Source: Ancylobacter dichloromethanicus
GTDB taxonomy: Bacteria; Pseudomonadota; Alphaproteobacteria; Rhizobiales; Xanthobacteraceae
Assembly: GCF_018390645.1 (NCBI RefSeq)
Contig: NZ_JAHBGC010000049.1
Coordinates: 62,001 to 126,000 of the forward strand
Direction: 5' to 3'
DNA: 64,000 nt
Part shown: one piece after another, positions 49,628-59,121 of the stretch
Position numbering within the stretch: the first letter of the stretch is position 1
Layout of the letters: the number at the start of each line of letters is the position of its first letter
Position numbers and translations under genes: made by a program
Notes under the pieces: generated by a model
What the model was told of the DNA's origin: nothing
The model's database searches: none
What the model saw: the letters and a program-made list of their open reading frames with translations, nothing else

Positions 49628-52039
49628 ATGGTGGCAAAGGCACTCCTCGATGAACTGACCTACGGTGCGGTGTCGCGCCGCGAGCGTCCGGTGGCCAGCC
49701 ACATCCCCTATACCCGCCATGTCGACGATCACGTCATCAAGACCCGCGACGGTCTGGTGATGACGATCCTGAAATGCGAGGGCTATTCCTTCGAGACCGC
49801 CGACATTAGCGAGATCAACTCCCGCCTGTTGGCGCGCAACGACCTCGTCCGCACGCTGGCCAATTCCCGCTTCGCGCTCGTCAGCCATATCATCCGCCGC
49901 GAGGTGCAGCCGCGGATCGCGTCGAGCTTCGACAATGCGCTGTGCCGCGAGATCGACGAGCGCTATGACGCGGCGCTGTCGCAGCGGCGGATGTTCGTCA
50001 ATGATCTCTATCTGACCATCGTGCGTCGGCCGCTGCAGGGCCAGGCCGGCACGTTCGACGCGATGCTGACGAAGCTGCTTGGACGCAAGGACGCCGCCGG
50101 CGAATCCGTGGCGTCGCAGACGGCCTTGAGCGAGTTGCACGACGCAGCCACCGCGGTGCGCGAGAATCTCGCCGCCTATGGAGCGCGCCAGCTCGGCGTC
50201 GTACGCCGGGATGGGGTCTGGCACTCGGAACCGCTGGAATTCCTCGTTCAGCTCGTCAATGGTGGCATCCCCCGCCCAATGCATTTGCCACGCATGGCGC
50301 TCGCCGATGCGCTGTCGATGAAGCGGATCTTCTTCGGCAAGAACGCCATCGAAATCCGTGGCGCCGGGCCCGAGGACACCCGCTTCGGCGCCATGGTGTC
50401 GATCCGCGAGTATCCGGCGCAGACCGGACCGGGCTCCTTCGACAATCTGTTGCGTGTCCCGCACGAGTTCATCGCGACGCAGAGTTTCGCCATCGTCGAC
50501 CGCCCCGAGGCGGCCAAGCAGATCGACCGCGTCGCCCGGCAGGTCGACATGTCGGACGAGGCCGGCTCCATCATCGCCGAGCATCTTGACGAAGCGCGTG
50601 ACGAACTCCTGGCGTCCGAGGCGATCTACGGTGAGCACCACATGTCGGTGATGTGCCTCGGTCGCACGGTTGCCGAGGTTGCCGCCACCGTGACCGCGGT
50701 CGGCGCGGCGCTGACCGATCGCTCGGTGATCTGGACGCGCGAGGATCTCAATTGCGAGCCGGCCTTCTGGGCCCAGCTGCCTGGGAATTTCCCCTACATC
50801 GCGCGCAAGTCGGTGATCTCCTCAAAGAACTTCGCCGGCTTCACGTCATTGCATAATTACCCGAGTGGGCGGTTGGACGGGAACCATTGGGGTCCGGCGA
50901 TCTCGGTGTTCGAAACCACTTCGCAGACTGCCTATTACTACAATCACCATGTTCGCGACCTCGGCAACTTCACCGTCGTCGGGCCCTCGGGCAGCGGCAA
51001 GACGGTCTTCCTGTCCTTCATCTCGGCGCAGTCGCAGCGCGTCACGCCGCGACCGAAGCTGCTGTTCGTCGACAAGGATCGCGGCGCCGAGATCTTCATC
51101 CGCGCCATGGGTGGCCAATATGAGGTTCTGGTCCCAGGCGAGCCGACGGGGTTCAATCCGCTGTCCCTGCCCGACACAGCGCCGAACCGCGAATTCCTGT
51201 TCCAGCTCCTCGGCTTCATGTTGCGGCCAGGCCATGGCGGCGAGCTCAGCGCCTCCGAGGAGCAGGTCATCCGCAACGCCATCGCTTCAGCGCTGAGCGC
51301 CGGGCCGGACGGGCGGACGCTAAAGGCCTTCTCGACGCTGTTGCGCGGGCGCATCCGGGCCGGCGAGGGCGATCTCCTCGCTCGGTTGGAGAGCTGGATG
51401 CGGCCGGACCAGCGCGGTTGGCTGTTCAATAATGAGGCCGATCAGTTCTCGGTCTCGAGCATCTTCGGGTTCGACATGACACGGGTGCTGGACGATCCCG
51501 TCATCCGCACCGCGGCGCTGATGTACATCTTCCACCGCACCGAGGAGCTGTTGACGGGCGATCCGGTGATGATCTTCCTCGACGAGGGCTGGCGGCTGCT
51601 CGACGACCCGGTCTTCGCCTTCTTCATCAAGGACAAGCTGAAGACGATCCGCAAGCAGAACGGCATCATCGGCTTCGGGACGCAATCGGCCGCCGACATC
51701 GTGCGCTCCAACTCGGCGAGCACGCTGATCGAGCAGACCGCGACCAATGTCTTCTTCCCGAATCCGAAGGCGGATGACGAAAGCTACACCCGCGCCTTCC
51801 GGCTCTCGGAGCGCGAAGTGACCTGGATCCGCAGCACGGTGCCGGAGAGCCGTTCCTTCCTGATCAAGCACGGCCGCGACAGCGTCATCGCCAAACTCAA
51901 TCTCGCCGGCATGCCGGACATCATCAAGGTGCTGTCGGGCCGCACCGAGACCGTGGCCGAGCTCGACGCGCTGCGGGCCCGCGTCGGTGACGATCCAGCC
52001 GTCTGGCTGCCGATATTCATGGGAAGGGCTGAGGCATGA
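49628..52039 (+). CDS. virB4: VirB4 ATPase
   Basis: 803 aa, full length. Walker A VVGPSGSGKTVF near 448-460, Walker B VMIFLDEGWRLLD near 645-657, and the C-terminal GFGTQSAADIVRS and NVFFPNPKA segments of VirB4/TraB ATPases. It energises pilus and channel assembly. It stops within the start codon of the next gene (ATGA). Confidence 0.95.
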   Translation: MVAKALLDELTYGAVSRRERPVASHIPYTRHVDDHVIKTRDGLVMTILKCEGYSFETADISEINSRLLARNDLVRTLANSRFALVSHIIRREVQPRIASSFDNALCREIDERYDAALSQRRMFVNDLYLTIVRRPLQGQAGTFDAMLTKLLGRKDAAGESVASQTALSELHDAATAVRENLAAYGARQLGVVRRDGVWHSEPLEFLVQLVNGGIPRPMHLPRMALADALSMKRIFFGKNAIEIRGAGPEDTRFGAMVSIREYPAQTGPGSFDNLLRVPHEFIATQSFAIVDRPEAAKQIDRVARQVDMSDEAGSIIAEHLDEARDELLASEAIYGEHHMSVMCLGRTVAEVAATVTAVGAALTDRSVIWTREDLNCEPAFWAQLPGNFPYIARKSVISSKNFAGFTSLHNYPSGRLDGNHWGPAISVFETTSQTAYYYNHHVRDLGNFTVVGPSGSGKTVFLSFISAQSQRVTPRPKLLFVDKDRGAEIFIRAMGGQYEVLVPGEPTGFNPLSLPDTAPNREFLFQLLGFMLRPGHGGELSASEEQVIRNAIASALSAGPDGRTLKAFSTLLRGRIRAGEGDLLARLESWMRPDQRGWLFNNEADQFSVSSIFGFDMTRVLDDPVIRTAALMYIFHRTEELLTGDPVMIFLDEGWRLLDDPVFAFFIKDKLKTIRKQNGIIGFGTQSAADIVRSNSASTLIEQTATNVFFPNPKADDESYTRAFRLSEREVTWIRSTVPESRSFLIKHGRDSVIAKLNLAGMPDIIKVLSGRTETVAELDALRARVGDDPAVWLPIFMGRAEA

Positions 52040-52941
52040 AGCGGCTCGCGCTGACAGTGATTGCCTGGTCGTGGATCGGCGCAGGCGCGGCCTTTGCCGC
52101 CATCCCGACCACCGACGCCGCGCAGCTAACGCAGCATTCGGAGACCGCAGGCGCGACCATCAAACTGGTACCGATCTCCACGCAACGGCAGAACGCCAAT
52201 CAGGGCGTGAAATGCGCCGTCACGACGGGCAAGAAGGCCAGCGTCACCGATCCGACGGTGCAGCCGCAATCGGGCGCCGGCAGCCGCACCATCCAGGTCT
52301 ATGCACCGGATATGCCGGCGGTCCCGACCGCGGATGCGCGCGGCGCCGCGCTCAACAGCCAGACCTTGTTCAAGTCGACGGGCGACGTCGTCGCCAGCCT
52401 CGATGCCAGCCGATCGACGCTCGGCGCCGCCCAATCCGCGTTTCGCACCGCCGGTTCTCAGGTCGGCACCGCCACTACGGTGATGGCGGCCATCGATACG
52501 AACAGTGCCGCGCGTCTGCAGAACAACCTCGCCTGGAACGGCGTGATGGGCTCGGCGAATATCTGGGTGACGGCCCTGAACGCGCTCAATCTGGCGCAGA
52601 ACAGCGACATCAGCCGCGCCACCATCGGGATGCGCTCGGCGACAACGTCGTCGTCCGGCACCCCGACCACGCCGGCCTGCACGGTCGGCATGGTCGGATC
52701 GGGGACCGTGGCCGATCCCTGCCGCACGGCGGGGTCATGCTCGACCACGCCGCCGGGATCGCCCGTGGACCCAGGATGCGTCGCGGCCCGCCACATGGAT
52801 AGCGACGGCAACGTCCTGTTCTACCTCTCGGCGGCTCAGGACGAGGCGCGGACTGCCGCTGCCGCGCCCTCCACCCAGCCGCCCTTGTCCGGCGCTGATG
52901 TCGCCGCCGCGATCGAGAGCATTCAAGCCAACGGCCAATAG
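52036..52941 (+). CDS. Exported protein of the virB operon, unrecognised
   Basis: 301 aa with signal peptide (MKRLALTVIAWSWIGAGAAFA). The mature part is Ala/Thr/Ser-rich and probably helical in the middle (SRSTLGAAQSAFRTAGSQVGTATTVMAAIDTNSAARLQNNLAW), followed by a Cys-containing CTVGMVGSGTVADPCRTAGSC region. It sits between virB4 and virB5, where some systems carry an extra minor-pilin-like protein. The family was not recognised. Confidence 0.7.
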   Translation: MKRLALTVIAWSWIGAGAAFAAIPTTDAAQLTQHSETAGATIKLVPISTQRQNANQGVKCAVTTGKKASVTDPTVQPQSGAGSRTIQVYAPDMPAVPTADARGAALNSQTLFKSTGDVVASLDASRSTLGAAQSAFRTAGSQVGTATTVMAAIDTNSAARLQNNLAWNGVMGSANIWVTALNALNLAQNSDISRATIGMRSATTSSSGTPTTPACTVGMVGSGTVADPCRTAGSCSTTPPGSPVDPGCVAARHMDSDGNVLFYLSAAQDEARTAAAAPSTQPPLSGADVAAAIESIQANGQ

Positions 52942-52950
52942 GAGGCTGCC

Positions 52951-53673
52951 ATGCGATCTGTCCTGAAACTGGCGCTCGGCCTCGCCGTGGCCCTGCTCAT
53001 CGCCACGTCGGGAGCGCGCGCCCAGGTGCCGGTGATCGACAATGCGAACCTGACGAAAGCGCAGGAGATTGCGACCAGCACCCGGCAGATTCTCGACGCC
53101 GACCAGCAGATCCTGCAATTCACGCAGAAGACGGTTGCCGCGGTGACCGGGGATCGCACCTCCCAGGCGCAGGGCAGCCTGGCGCAGATGGCCCTGGGTG
53201 GTGGTTTCTCCATGGCGCAGGCGCCGTCGCTGGGCTCGGTGATCTCGGGCGGCGCGCTGTCCTTCGCCGGCATGGGCTCGGGATCTCAGAACATCGTGTC
53301 GACGCTGATCAATGGCCTGCAGCTCGTCCAGAGCCTCACCGGGCTGAGCGGCGGTCAGACGCACCCGGTCGACACCGCCTACAAGAACTCCGTCAATGTC
53401 GCGGCGACCCTGTCCGGCCTGATCGATTCGACTCAAGGGGCGGTGAAGCAGCGCTCCTCCGCATTTACCCAAGGCGGCCAGCAGATCGGCCAGGCCCAGG
53501 ACCTGAAGGGCAGCGTCGACCAGAACACTCAGGTGCAGATCCAGACCGGACAGACCATCAACGAGCTCAACGGCGTCGTGAACAACGCCGCCGCCGCTGC
53601 CAACCAGGCCAATCTCGATCGCATCGCGGCGGAGTCGGCCGTCGCGCGCGCCATGAAATTCACCCAGCAGTGA
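52951..53673 (+). CDS. virB5: VirB5-like minor pilin
   Basis: 240 aa, signal peptide ending ATSGARAQ. Mature part is helical and Gln/Ser-rich: QVPVIDNANLTKAQEIATSTRQILDADQQILQFTQKTVAAV, ending in NELNGVVNNAAAAANQANLDRIAAESAVARAM. The layout matches VirB5, the pilus-tip protein. No cysteines. Assigned by position and composition. Confidence 0.8.
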   Translation: MRSVLKLALGLAVALLIATSGARAQVPVIDNANLTKAQEIATSTRQILDADQQILQFTQKTVAAVTGDRTSQAQGSLAQMALGGGFSMAQAPSLGSVISGGALSFAGMGSGSQNIVSTLINGLQLVQSLTGLSGGQTHPVDTAYKNSVNVAATLSGLIDSTQGAVKQRSSAFTQGGQQIGQAQDLKGSVDQNTQVQIQTGQTINELNGVVNNAAAAANQANLDRIAAESAVARAMKFTQQ

Positions 53674-53686
53674 CTTTGGAGGACGC

Positions 53687-53863
53687 TTGAACAAGATCAC
53701 CATCGCCGTCGCCGCTGCGATCATCCTCATCGTCGCTGCCGGCGTGATCGTCATCCGCATGCCCGCGCCACCGGCACCCGCTGCGCAGACGAAGAGCGAG
53801 CCGGACACCGATGGCCTGTCGCGCGCCATGACCTTCACCTCGCCGGCCGAGCCGAAGAAATGA
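53687..53863 (+). CDS. Small single-pass membrane protein of the virB operon (58 aa)
   Basis: A microgene beginning at TTG 53687 after GGAGG: MNKITIAVAAAIILIVAAGV is a membrane segment, followed by PAPPAPAAQTKSEPDTDG and LSRAMTFTSPAEPKK. It ends in an ATGA overlap with the next gene, so it is translated. It may correspond to small entry-exclusion or TrbK-like proteins of other systems. Confidence 0.75.
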   Translation: MNKITIAVAAAIILIVAAGVIVIRMPAPPAPAAQTKSEPDTDGLSRAMTFTSPAEPKK

Positions 53864-54057
53864 TCCGCACCTCGGCAGCACTCGCCGCGATTTGCTGGAT
53901 TGCGCTTGTCCTCGCGGGCTGTGCCTACAAGCCACTCAAGGCGCCGTGTTCGCCGGACGAAGACGGCGCGCCACTCGGCTACGCGGCGTCCGCGCCGACG
54001 CCATCACCTCAGCCGTTCGAGTCGCTTGACGCCTGTGGCCCGATGAAACCGATCTGA
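53860..54057 (+). CDS. Small lipoprotein, VirB7-like by position
   Basis: 65 aa with lipobox LVLAGC near residue 21, then a short Pro-rich mature part with two further cysteines (APCSPDEDG and DACGPM). It lies immediately before virB6, in the place of VirB7 or of entry-exclusion lipoproteins. VirB7 normally stabilises VirB9 at the outer membrane. Confidence 0.7.
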   Translation: MIRTSAALAAICWIALVLAGCAYKPLKAPCSPDEDGAPLGYAASAPTPSPQPFESLDACGPMKPI

Positions 54058-54064
54058 GGGCACG

Positions 54065-55195
54065 ATGGCGACGTTCAGCATCACCTCGCTACTGCAATCG
54101 GTCGACCAGATCGGCCAGAACTATGTCTCAACCGCCTATCAGGCGCTGTCGAACGCGCTGACGTCGGGGGGAGCGACGAGCGTCGCCGGGCTGCTCCTGA
54201 CGCTCTATGTGATCTTCTGGGGTATCGGCATCTGGCAGGGCACGGCAACCGGCGGCCCGGCCGACCACGCCTTCAGGCTGTTTCGCGCCTTCCTCATCTA
54301 TGCGCTCGCGACCAGCTGGAACGATTTTCAGACGCTGGCCTACCGGTTCATGAATGACGGGCCGTCGGCGATCGGAAACGCCTTGCTCAGCGCCGTGACC
54401 ACCGCCAACAACACCGGCACGGCGCAGAACCTGACCTCGGTCAACGGCGTGCAATCGGCCCTGCAGAACATGTGGGACACCACCAACAGCGCCACCGAAG
54501 CCTTCCTGCAGAATGCGGGTCTCACCAATTGGGGCCCCTACATCTTCGCCGCCGTCTTCTATGTCGTGATGGCGCTGCTGATCGGTTTCGCGATCTTCCT
54601 GATCGTGCTGTCGAAACTTTTCATGTGGCTGCTGCTGGCGCTGGCGCCGGTCTTTATCATCCTGCTGCTGTTTGGGGTCACCTCGCGCTTCTTCAGCGGC
54701 TGGCTCGGCACGCTCATCCAGTATTTTCTGGTGCAGGTCCTCGTCTACGCCTTCCTCGCCTTCTACGTCTCGCTGATCCAGCAGACCATCGACACGTTGA
54801 ACGGCGTCGCCAACACCAAGAGTGCGAGCTGGGCGACGATCGGCCCCGTTGTGCTGCTCGCCATCATCGGCGTGCTGCTGCTGGCCCAGATCAACAACGT
54901 CGCTGCGGCCATCGCCGGAGGCGTGCCGATCTCGAGCTCGCGGATCGGTGCGGTGCTCGCCACGGTCAGCGGCTATCGGCTCGGCGTGGCGGCGAACAGG
55001 GCCCGCCTTGCCTTCCGCAACCCGTTGAACCCGGCCTCGACGTCACGACGCGAGGAGCTGGCGGCGCGCCAGCGCGCGCGTGTCGGTTTGCGGGCGTCGT
55101 CATGGGCGCAATCGCCTGAGTTTCGCAGGCTCGCCGAGCAGATCAAGCATCCCGGCTCGCCGCCGGCGCAGGGTGGGGGAGGGAGCCGACCTTGA
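54065..55195 (+). CDS. virB6: VirB6/TrbL-like channel protein
   Basis: 376 aa with about six membrane segments (for example GLLLTLYVIFWGIGIW, AAVFYVVMALLIGFAIFLIVLSKLFMWLLLALAPVFIILLLFG and VLLAIIGVLLLAQI). LALAPVFIILLLFGVTSRFFSGW matches the VirB6 core. It forms part of the inner-membrane channel. It overlaps virB8 by 4 bp. Confidence 0.92.
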   Translation: MATFSITSLLQSVDQIGQNYVSTAYQALSNALTSGGATSVAGLLLTLYVIFWGIGIWQGTATGGPADHAFRLFRAFLIYALATSWNDFQTLAYRFMNDGPSAIGNALLSAVTTANNTGTAQNLTSVNGVQSALQNMWDTTNSATEAFLQNAGLTNWGPYIFAAVFYVVMALLIGFAIFLIVLSKLFMWLLLALAPVFIILLLFGVTSRFFSGWLGTLIQYFLVQVLVYAFLAFYVSLIQQTIDTLNGVANTKSASWATIGPVVLLAIIGVLLLAQINNVAAAIAGGVPISSSRIGAVLATVSGYRLGVAANRARLAFRNPLNPASTSRREELAARQRARVGLRASSWAQSPEFRRLAEQIKHPGSPPAQGGGGSRP

Positions 55196-55929
55196 GCGAT
55201 ACTCCGACGGCTGAGGCTGGAGTGGTCGAGCCGCCAGCCAAGATCGATCCACGGTACTACATTGAAGGCGCGAGCTGGGAGCATGACGTCGCCCGACGCA
55301 ACCGGAACTCGCGGGCGCTGGCCTGGATCGTCGCCGGCGTCATGACCATCGTTGCCGTCGGCTCGCTCGGCGCACTGGCGCTGCTGGTGCCGTTGAAGAC
55401 CTACGAGCCCTATATGGTGGTGGTCGATAGGGCTTCGGGCTTCGTCGAGGTCAAGCGACCGATGGCCGAGGGGCCGCTGACGCAGGACGAGGCCGTCACC
55501 ACCTTCAATGTGGTCCGCTATATCAAGGCGCGCGAGACCTATGATCCGAGGGCGCTGAAGGACAATTTCGACCTGGCGCAGCTTCTCGCTACCGGCGACG
55601 CGGCGCGTGAGCTGACCGAGATCTATTCGCCGGCCAATCCGCAGAATCCGGTCAAGATCTACGGCTCCAACACAGAGGTCACCGTCTCGGTGAAGTCGGT
55701 GACGTTCCCGAACAACCGCACCGCGCTGGTGCGGTTTTCCACCGACGAGAAAACGGCGACCAGCATCACGACGCGCAACTGGGTTTCGCTCGTGCGCTTC
55801 CGCTACACCTCCGCACCGATGCGCAACGAGTATCGCTTCGACAATCCGCTCGGCTTCCAGGTGCTCGAATATCGACGCGACCAGGAGACGGCTCCCTCTC
55901 CCGGCACGGCCGGAGCGCAGAGATCATGA
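55192..55929 (+). CDS. virB8: VirB8-like inner-membrane assembly protein
   Basis: 245 aa from TTG 55192. The N-terminal cytoplasmic ~40 residues contain YIEGASWEHDVARRNRNSR. A membrane segment follows at about 43-65 (AWIVAGVMTIVAVGSLGALALLV), then the periplasmic NTF2-like domain (VVVDRASGFVEVKRPM, NWVSLVRFRYTSAPMRNEYRFDNPLGFQVLEYRRDQE). It overlaps virB9 by 4 bp. Confidence 0.93.
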   Translation: MSDTPTAEAGVVEPPAKIDPRYYIEGASWEHDVARRNRNSRALAWIVAGVMTIVAVGSLGALALLVPLKTYEPYMVVVDRASGFVEVKRPMAEGPLTQDEAVTTFNVVRYIKARETYDPRALKDNFDLAQLLATGDAARELTEIYSPANPQNPVKIYGSNTEVTVSVKSVTFPNNRTALVRFSTDEKTATSITTRNWVSLVRFRYTSAPMRNEYRFDNPLGFQVLEYRRDQETAPSPGTAGAQRS

Positions 55930-56729
55930 GGCGGCGCCTGATCCTTGCAGGCTGCGTCTTGCTTGTGTCCGGCCATGCGTTCGCGGAAGCGATCCCGCGC
56001 GCGGGACGGGTCGATGCTCGCGTCCGCGACGTCGTCTATAACCGCGACAACGTCACGGCGATCGACGCCACCTACGGCACGTCGACGATGATCCAGCTGC
56101 AGCCGGACGAGAAGATCGAGACGCTGGCGCTCGGCGATTCCCTTGCCTGGAAGGTCGAGCCCAATCGCAAGGGCGACATCATCTTCGTCAAGCCGATCGA
56201 CAAGAATGCGCAGTCGAACCTCAACGTCGTCACCGACAAGCGCATCTACAGCTTCCTGCTGCGGTCGAACACGCGCGCGCCGAATGACCAGATCTACGCG
56301 GTTCGGTTCCGGTTTCCCGACGACGAGGCGAGCGCGAAGCTGCTCGCGGCCGCCAAGGAGCGCGCCGCCAATCCGAACCTGCGCGATCTCAACATCGCCA
56401 ACGCCAACAGCGACTATGGCTACAAGGGCTCGTCGACCAACAAGCCGGTCGCCGTGTTCGACGACGGCGTGAAGACCTGGTTCCGCTTCGAGGGTGAAAC
56501 GCCGGCGATCTACATCGTCGATGCCGAGCGCAATGAGAGCCTGGTCAATTTCCGGACCGAGGGACCGTTCGTCGTCGTCGACAAGGTCAGCCCGCAATGG
56601 ACGCTGCGCAATGGCACGGAATCGACCTGCATCTTCAATCGGCGTGCGACCAATGTGCACGAGCCGAATGGGCTCGAGCCCTATGCGCCGCAGCGCGTAG
56701 GTTTTCCGTCAGCCAGCGCAGGAGGCTGA
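55926..56729 (+). CDS. virB9: VirB9/TrbG-like outer-membrane complex protein
   Basis: 267 aa, signal peptide MRRRLILAGCVLLVSGHAFA. N-terminal VRDVVYNRDNVTAIDATYGTSTMIQLQPDEKIE and C-terminal PVAVFDDGVKTWFRFEGETPAIYIVDAERNESLVNFR are typical of VirB9. Pairs with VirB10 and a VirB7-like lipoprotein in the core complex. Confidence 0.94.
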   Translation: MRRRLILAGCVLLVSGHAFAEAIPRAGRVDARVRDVVYNRDNVTAIDATYGTSTMIQLQPDEKIETLALGDSLAWKVEPNRKGDIIFVKPIDKNAQSNLNVVTDKRIYSFLLRSNTRAPNDQIYAVRFRFPDDEASAKLLAAAKERAANPNLRDLNIANANSDYGYKGSSTNKPVAVFDDGVKTWFRFEGETPAIYIVDAERNESLVNFRTEGPFVVVDKVSPQWTLRNGTESTCIFNRRATNVHEPNGLEPYAPQRVGFPSASAGG

Positions 56730-56735
56730 CGCGCC

Positions 56736-58094
56736 ATGCCCTCGCCACAGGATTATCGCTCGCTCGAACTGGAAGCCTCCGCTGCGACGGCGGTAGCGCG
56801 GGGTTCGACTGCCCTCGGCAATTTGGTGAAATTCGGCGTGCCGCTCGGCGCCGTCTTGATCGCGGGATGGATGATCTACGCCTCGCTCGGCAGCGGTCCA
56901 CGGAACATGACCGCGCCGGACAAGGAAGAGTTCACGACGACGCAGTTTCCGGCGCCATCGCTGCAAACCCCACGGACCCAGACCGACCAGGGCACTATTC
57001 TCATCCCGCAAGCGCCGCCTGTGCCGCCCGAGCCGGTCTTGCCACCACCGCCCATCGCGCCGCCCCTGGCACTGCCGGCGCCGCCGCCACCCGAGCCACC
57101 GCTCGCCCTGTCGGCACCGAACGATGATGAAGCGCGCCGGCTGGCCGAACTCGAGCGGCTGCGCCAGGAAGAGGAGCGGCGGAAGTGGGAACGGTTCCGC
57201 GCGCCGCAGGTGATTGCCGACAACGCCAGTCCGAGCGATGCAGCTGGCAGTCCCGCCGATCCGGCGCGCGCGGCTGCCGGGCAGGACGAGGACCCCAACC
57301 GCCGCTTCCTGGCGTCGGTCGCGAGCGCCGGCGTCGAGATCGCGAAGGCGGTGAAGAACGATCGGATCGATGCGCTTGTCGCACAGGGCACGATGATCCG
57401 CGGGATTCTTGAGACCGCCGTTCAGAGCGACCTGCCGGGCATGGTGCGCGCCGTCACGGCTGAGAATGTCTGGTCATTCGACGGCCGCCGCATTCTCATC
57501 CCGGCAGGAAGCCGGCTCGTTGGCGAATACAAGTCCGGAATCTCGCAGGGGCAGACCCGCGTCTTCGTGGTGTGGACGCGGCTGCTGCGCTCGGATGGGG
57601 TGTCGGTCCAGCTCGGCTCGAACGGCACCGACGATCTCGGCCGCGCCGGCAATGCCGGCTTCGTCGACAATCACTACCTCGAGCGCTTCGGCTCCGCGAT
57701 CATGCTGTCGGTCGTCGGCGGCGTTTCGCAATTCCTGAGCGGCTATGGCCAGTACGACAACAATAATAATGGCACCACGATCACGACGACCGATCCGGTC
57801 ACGGGCCTCGTCACCACGACCCAAACGGGCACCAACCAGAACAGCCAGTCGCTCCAGGCCCGCCAGATCGCCGCGCAGAATGTCTCGCAGACGCTGACCA
57901 ATATCGCCCAGGAGGCGCTGAAGAACTCGATCAACATCCCGCCGACGATCTATCTCGACCAGGGCACGCGGATCATCGTCTTCGTGCGCCGGGACCTGGA
58001 TTTCTCCTCCCTTTACCCCGATCCGGTGAAGGAGGCGCTCAGGGAGCTCAAGCGTGAACGCGCCGGCGCGAAACCTGACAGTCTTCCTCGATAG
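56736..58094 (+). CDS. virB10: VirB10/TrbI-like scaffold protein
   Basis: 452 aa: a membrane segment near 29-51, a proline-rich periplasmic stretch at ~88-125, a charged coiled region (ARRLAELERLRQEEERRKWE), then the VirB10 beta-barrel domain (IRGILETAVQSDLPGMVRAVTAENVWSFDGRRILIPAGSRLVGEYKSG). It spans the envelope. Its last 41 bp are shared with virB11 in another frame. Confidence 0.94.
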   Translation: MPSPQDYRSLELEASAATAVARGSTALGNLVKFGVPLGAVLIAGWMIYASLGSGPRNMTAPDKEEFTTTQFPAPSLQTPRTQTDQGTILIPQAPPVPPEPVLPPPPIAPPLALPAPPPPEPPLALSAPNDDEARRLAELERLRQEEERRKWERFRAPQVIADNASPSDAAGSPADPARAAAGQDEDPNRRFLASVASAGVEIAKAVKNDRIDALVAQGTMIRGILETAVQSDLPGMVRAVTAENVWSFDGRRILIPAGSRLVGEYKSGISQGQTRVFVVWTRLLRSDGVSVQLGSNGTDDLGRAGNAGFVDNHYLERFGSAIMLSVVGGVSQFLSGYGQYDNNNNGTTITTTDPVTGLVTTTQTGTNQNSQSLQARQIAAQNVSQTLTNIAQEALKNSINIPPTIYLDQGTRIIVFVRRDLDFSSLYPDPVKEALRELKRERAGAKPDSLPR

Positions 58095-59121
58095 GGCGCT
58101 CGGGCCCATTCGGCCTTGGCTCGACGACGACCAGGTCGTCGAGATCTGCGCCAATGGCCCCGGTGAGGTCTGGGTCGAGCGCTTCGGTCAGGCCGCGATG
58201 GAGTGTCATCCGGTTCCTGAGCTCACCGAGCTCGCAATCCGACACCTCGCCGAACGCATTGCCGGTCATTCCGGCCAGAGCGTCAACGAAGAGCATCCGC
58301 TGCTGTCGGCGGCGCTGCCGACGGGCGAACGCTTTCAAGGCGTGATGCCGCCGGCGACGACAGCGGGCGGGGCTTTCGCGATCCGCAAGCAGGTCATCAA
58401 GGAGATGCGGCTCGATGATTATCGCCGGCTCGGCTCGTTCGAGAAAGTCGCGACCGTCACTGAGGGCGAATTGTCGGATGTCGACCGGCAGCTCTGTGCG
58501 CATCTCGACGCCGGCCGCATCGAGAACTTCATCCGCCTCGCCGTCGTGAACCGCTATTCGATCCTGCTCTCGGGTGGCACCTCCTCCGGCAAGACGACAT
58601 TCCTCAACGCGATTTTGAAGGAGGTCCCAGTCGAGGAACGCATCGTCACCATCGAGGACACCCGCGAGGTGAACCCGATCCAGAGGAACTATCTGCCGCT
58701 GGTCGCCTCGAAGGGCGATCAGGGTGAAGCCCGCGTCACCGTCGAGACGCTGCTGCAGGCTTCGATGCGCCTGCGTCCGGACCGTATCTTCCTCGGCGAG
58801 ATTCGCGGTGCGGAGGCCTATTCGTTTCTGCGGGCCATCAACACCGGCCATCCCGGCAGCATCACCACGGTCCATGCCGATAGTCCGGCCGGCGCGTTCG
58901 AGCAGCTCGCGCTGATGGTGATGCAGGCCGGGCTCGGTCTGCGGCGGGACGAGATCGTTGGCTACATCAAATCCGTCCTGCCGATCGTCATCCAGCAGAC
59001 CAAGGTCGGCGGCTGGCGCGGCACCTCGGCCGTGTATTTTTCGCGGATGGCGGAGTGGCGGGCGGAGAGGGCAGGGGGGACAGGAAGGAAGGCCGGCCAT
59101 GGCCCGCGTCGTCGTTTATAG
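58054..59121 (+). CDS. virB11: VirB11 secretion ATPase
   Basis: 355 aa from GTG 58054, giving an N-terminus (RNLTVFLDRALGPIRPWLDDDQVVEICANGPGEVWVE) that aligns with VirB11. Walker A GGTSSGKTTF near 171-180, Walker B-like RIFLGEIRGAEA near 245-256, and ITTVHADSPAGAFEQLALM follow. The hexameric ATPase powers pilus assembly and substrate transfer. The start overlaps virB10 by 41 bp and the end overlaps virD4 by 23 bp. Confidence 0.94.
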   Translation: MNAPARNLTVFLDRALGPIRPWLDDDQVVEICANGPGEVWVERFGQAAMECHPVPELTELAIRHLAERIAGHSGQSVNEEHPLLSAALPTGERFQGVMPPATTAGGAFAIRKQVIKEMRLDDYRRLGSFEKVATVTEGELSDVDRQLCAHLDAGRIENFIRLAVVNRYSILLSGGTSSGKTTFLNAILKEVPVEERIVTIEDTREVNPIQRNYLPLVASKGDQGEARVTVETLLQASMRLRPDRIFLGEIRGAEAYSFLRAINTGHPGSITTVHADSPAGAFEQLALMVMQAGLGLRRDEIVGYIKSVLPIVIQQTKVGGWRGTSAVYFSRMAEWRAERAGGTGRKAGHGPRRRL

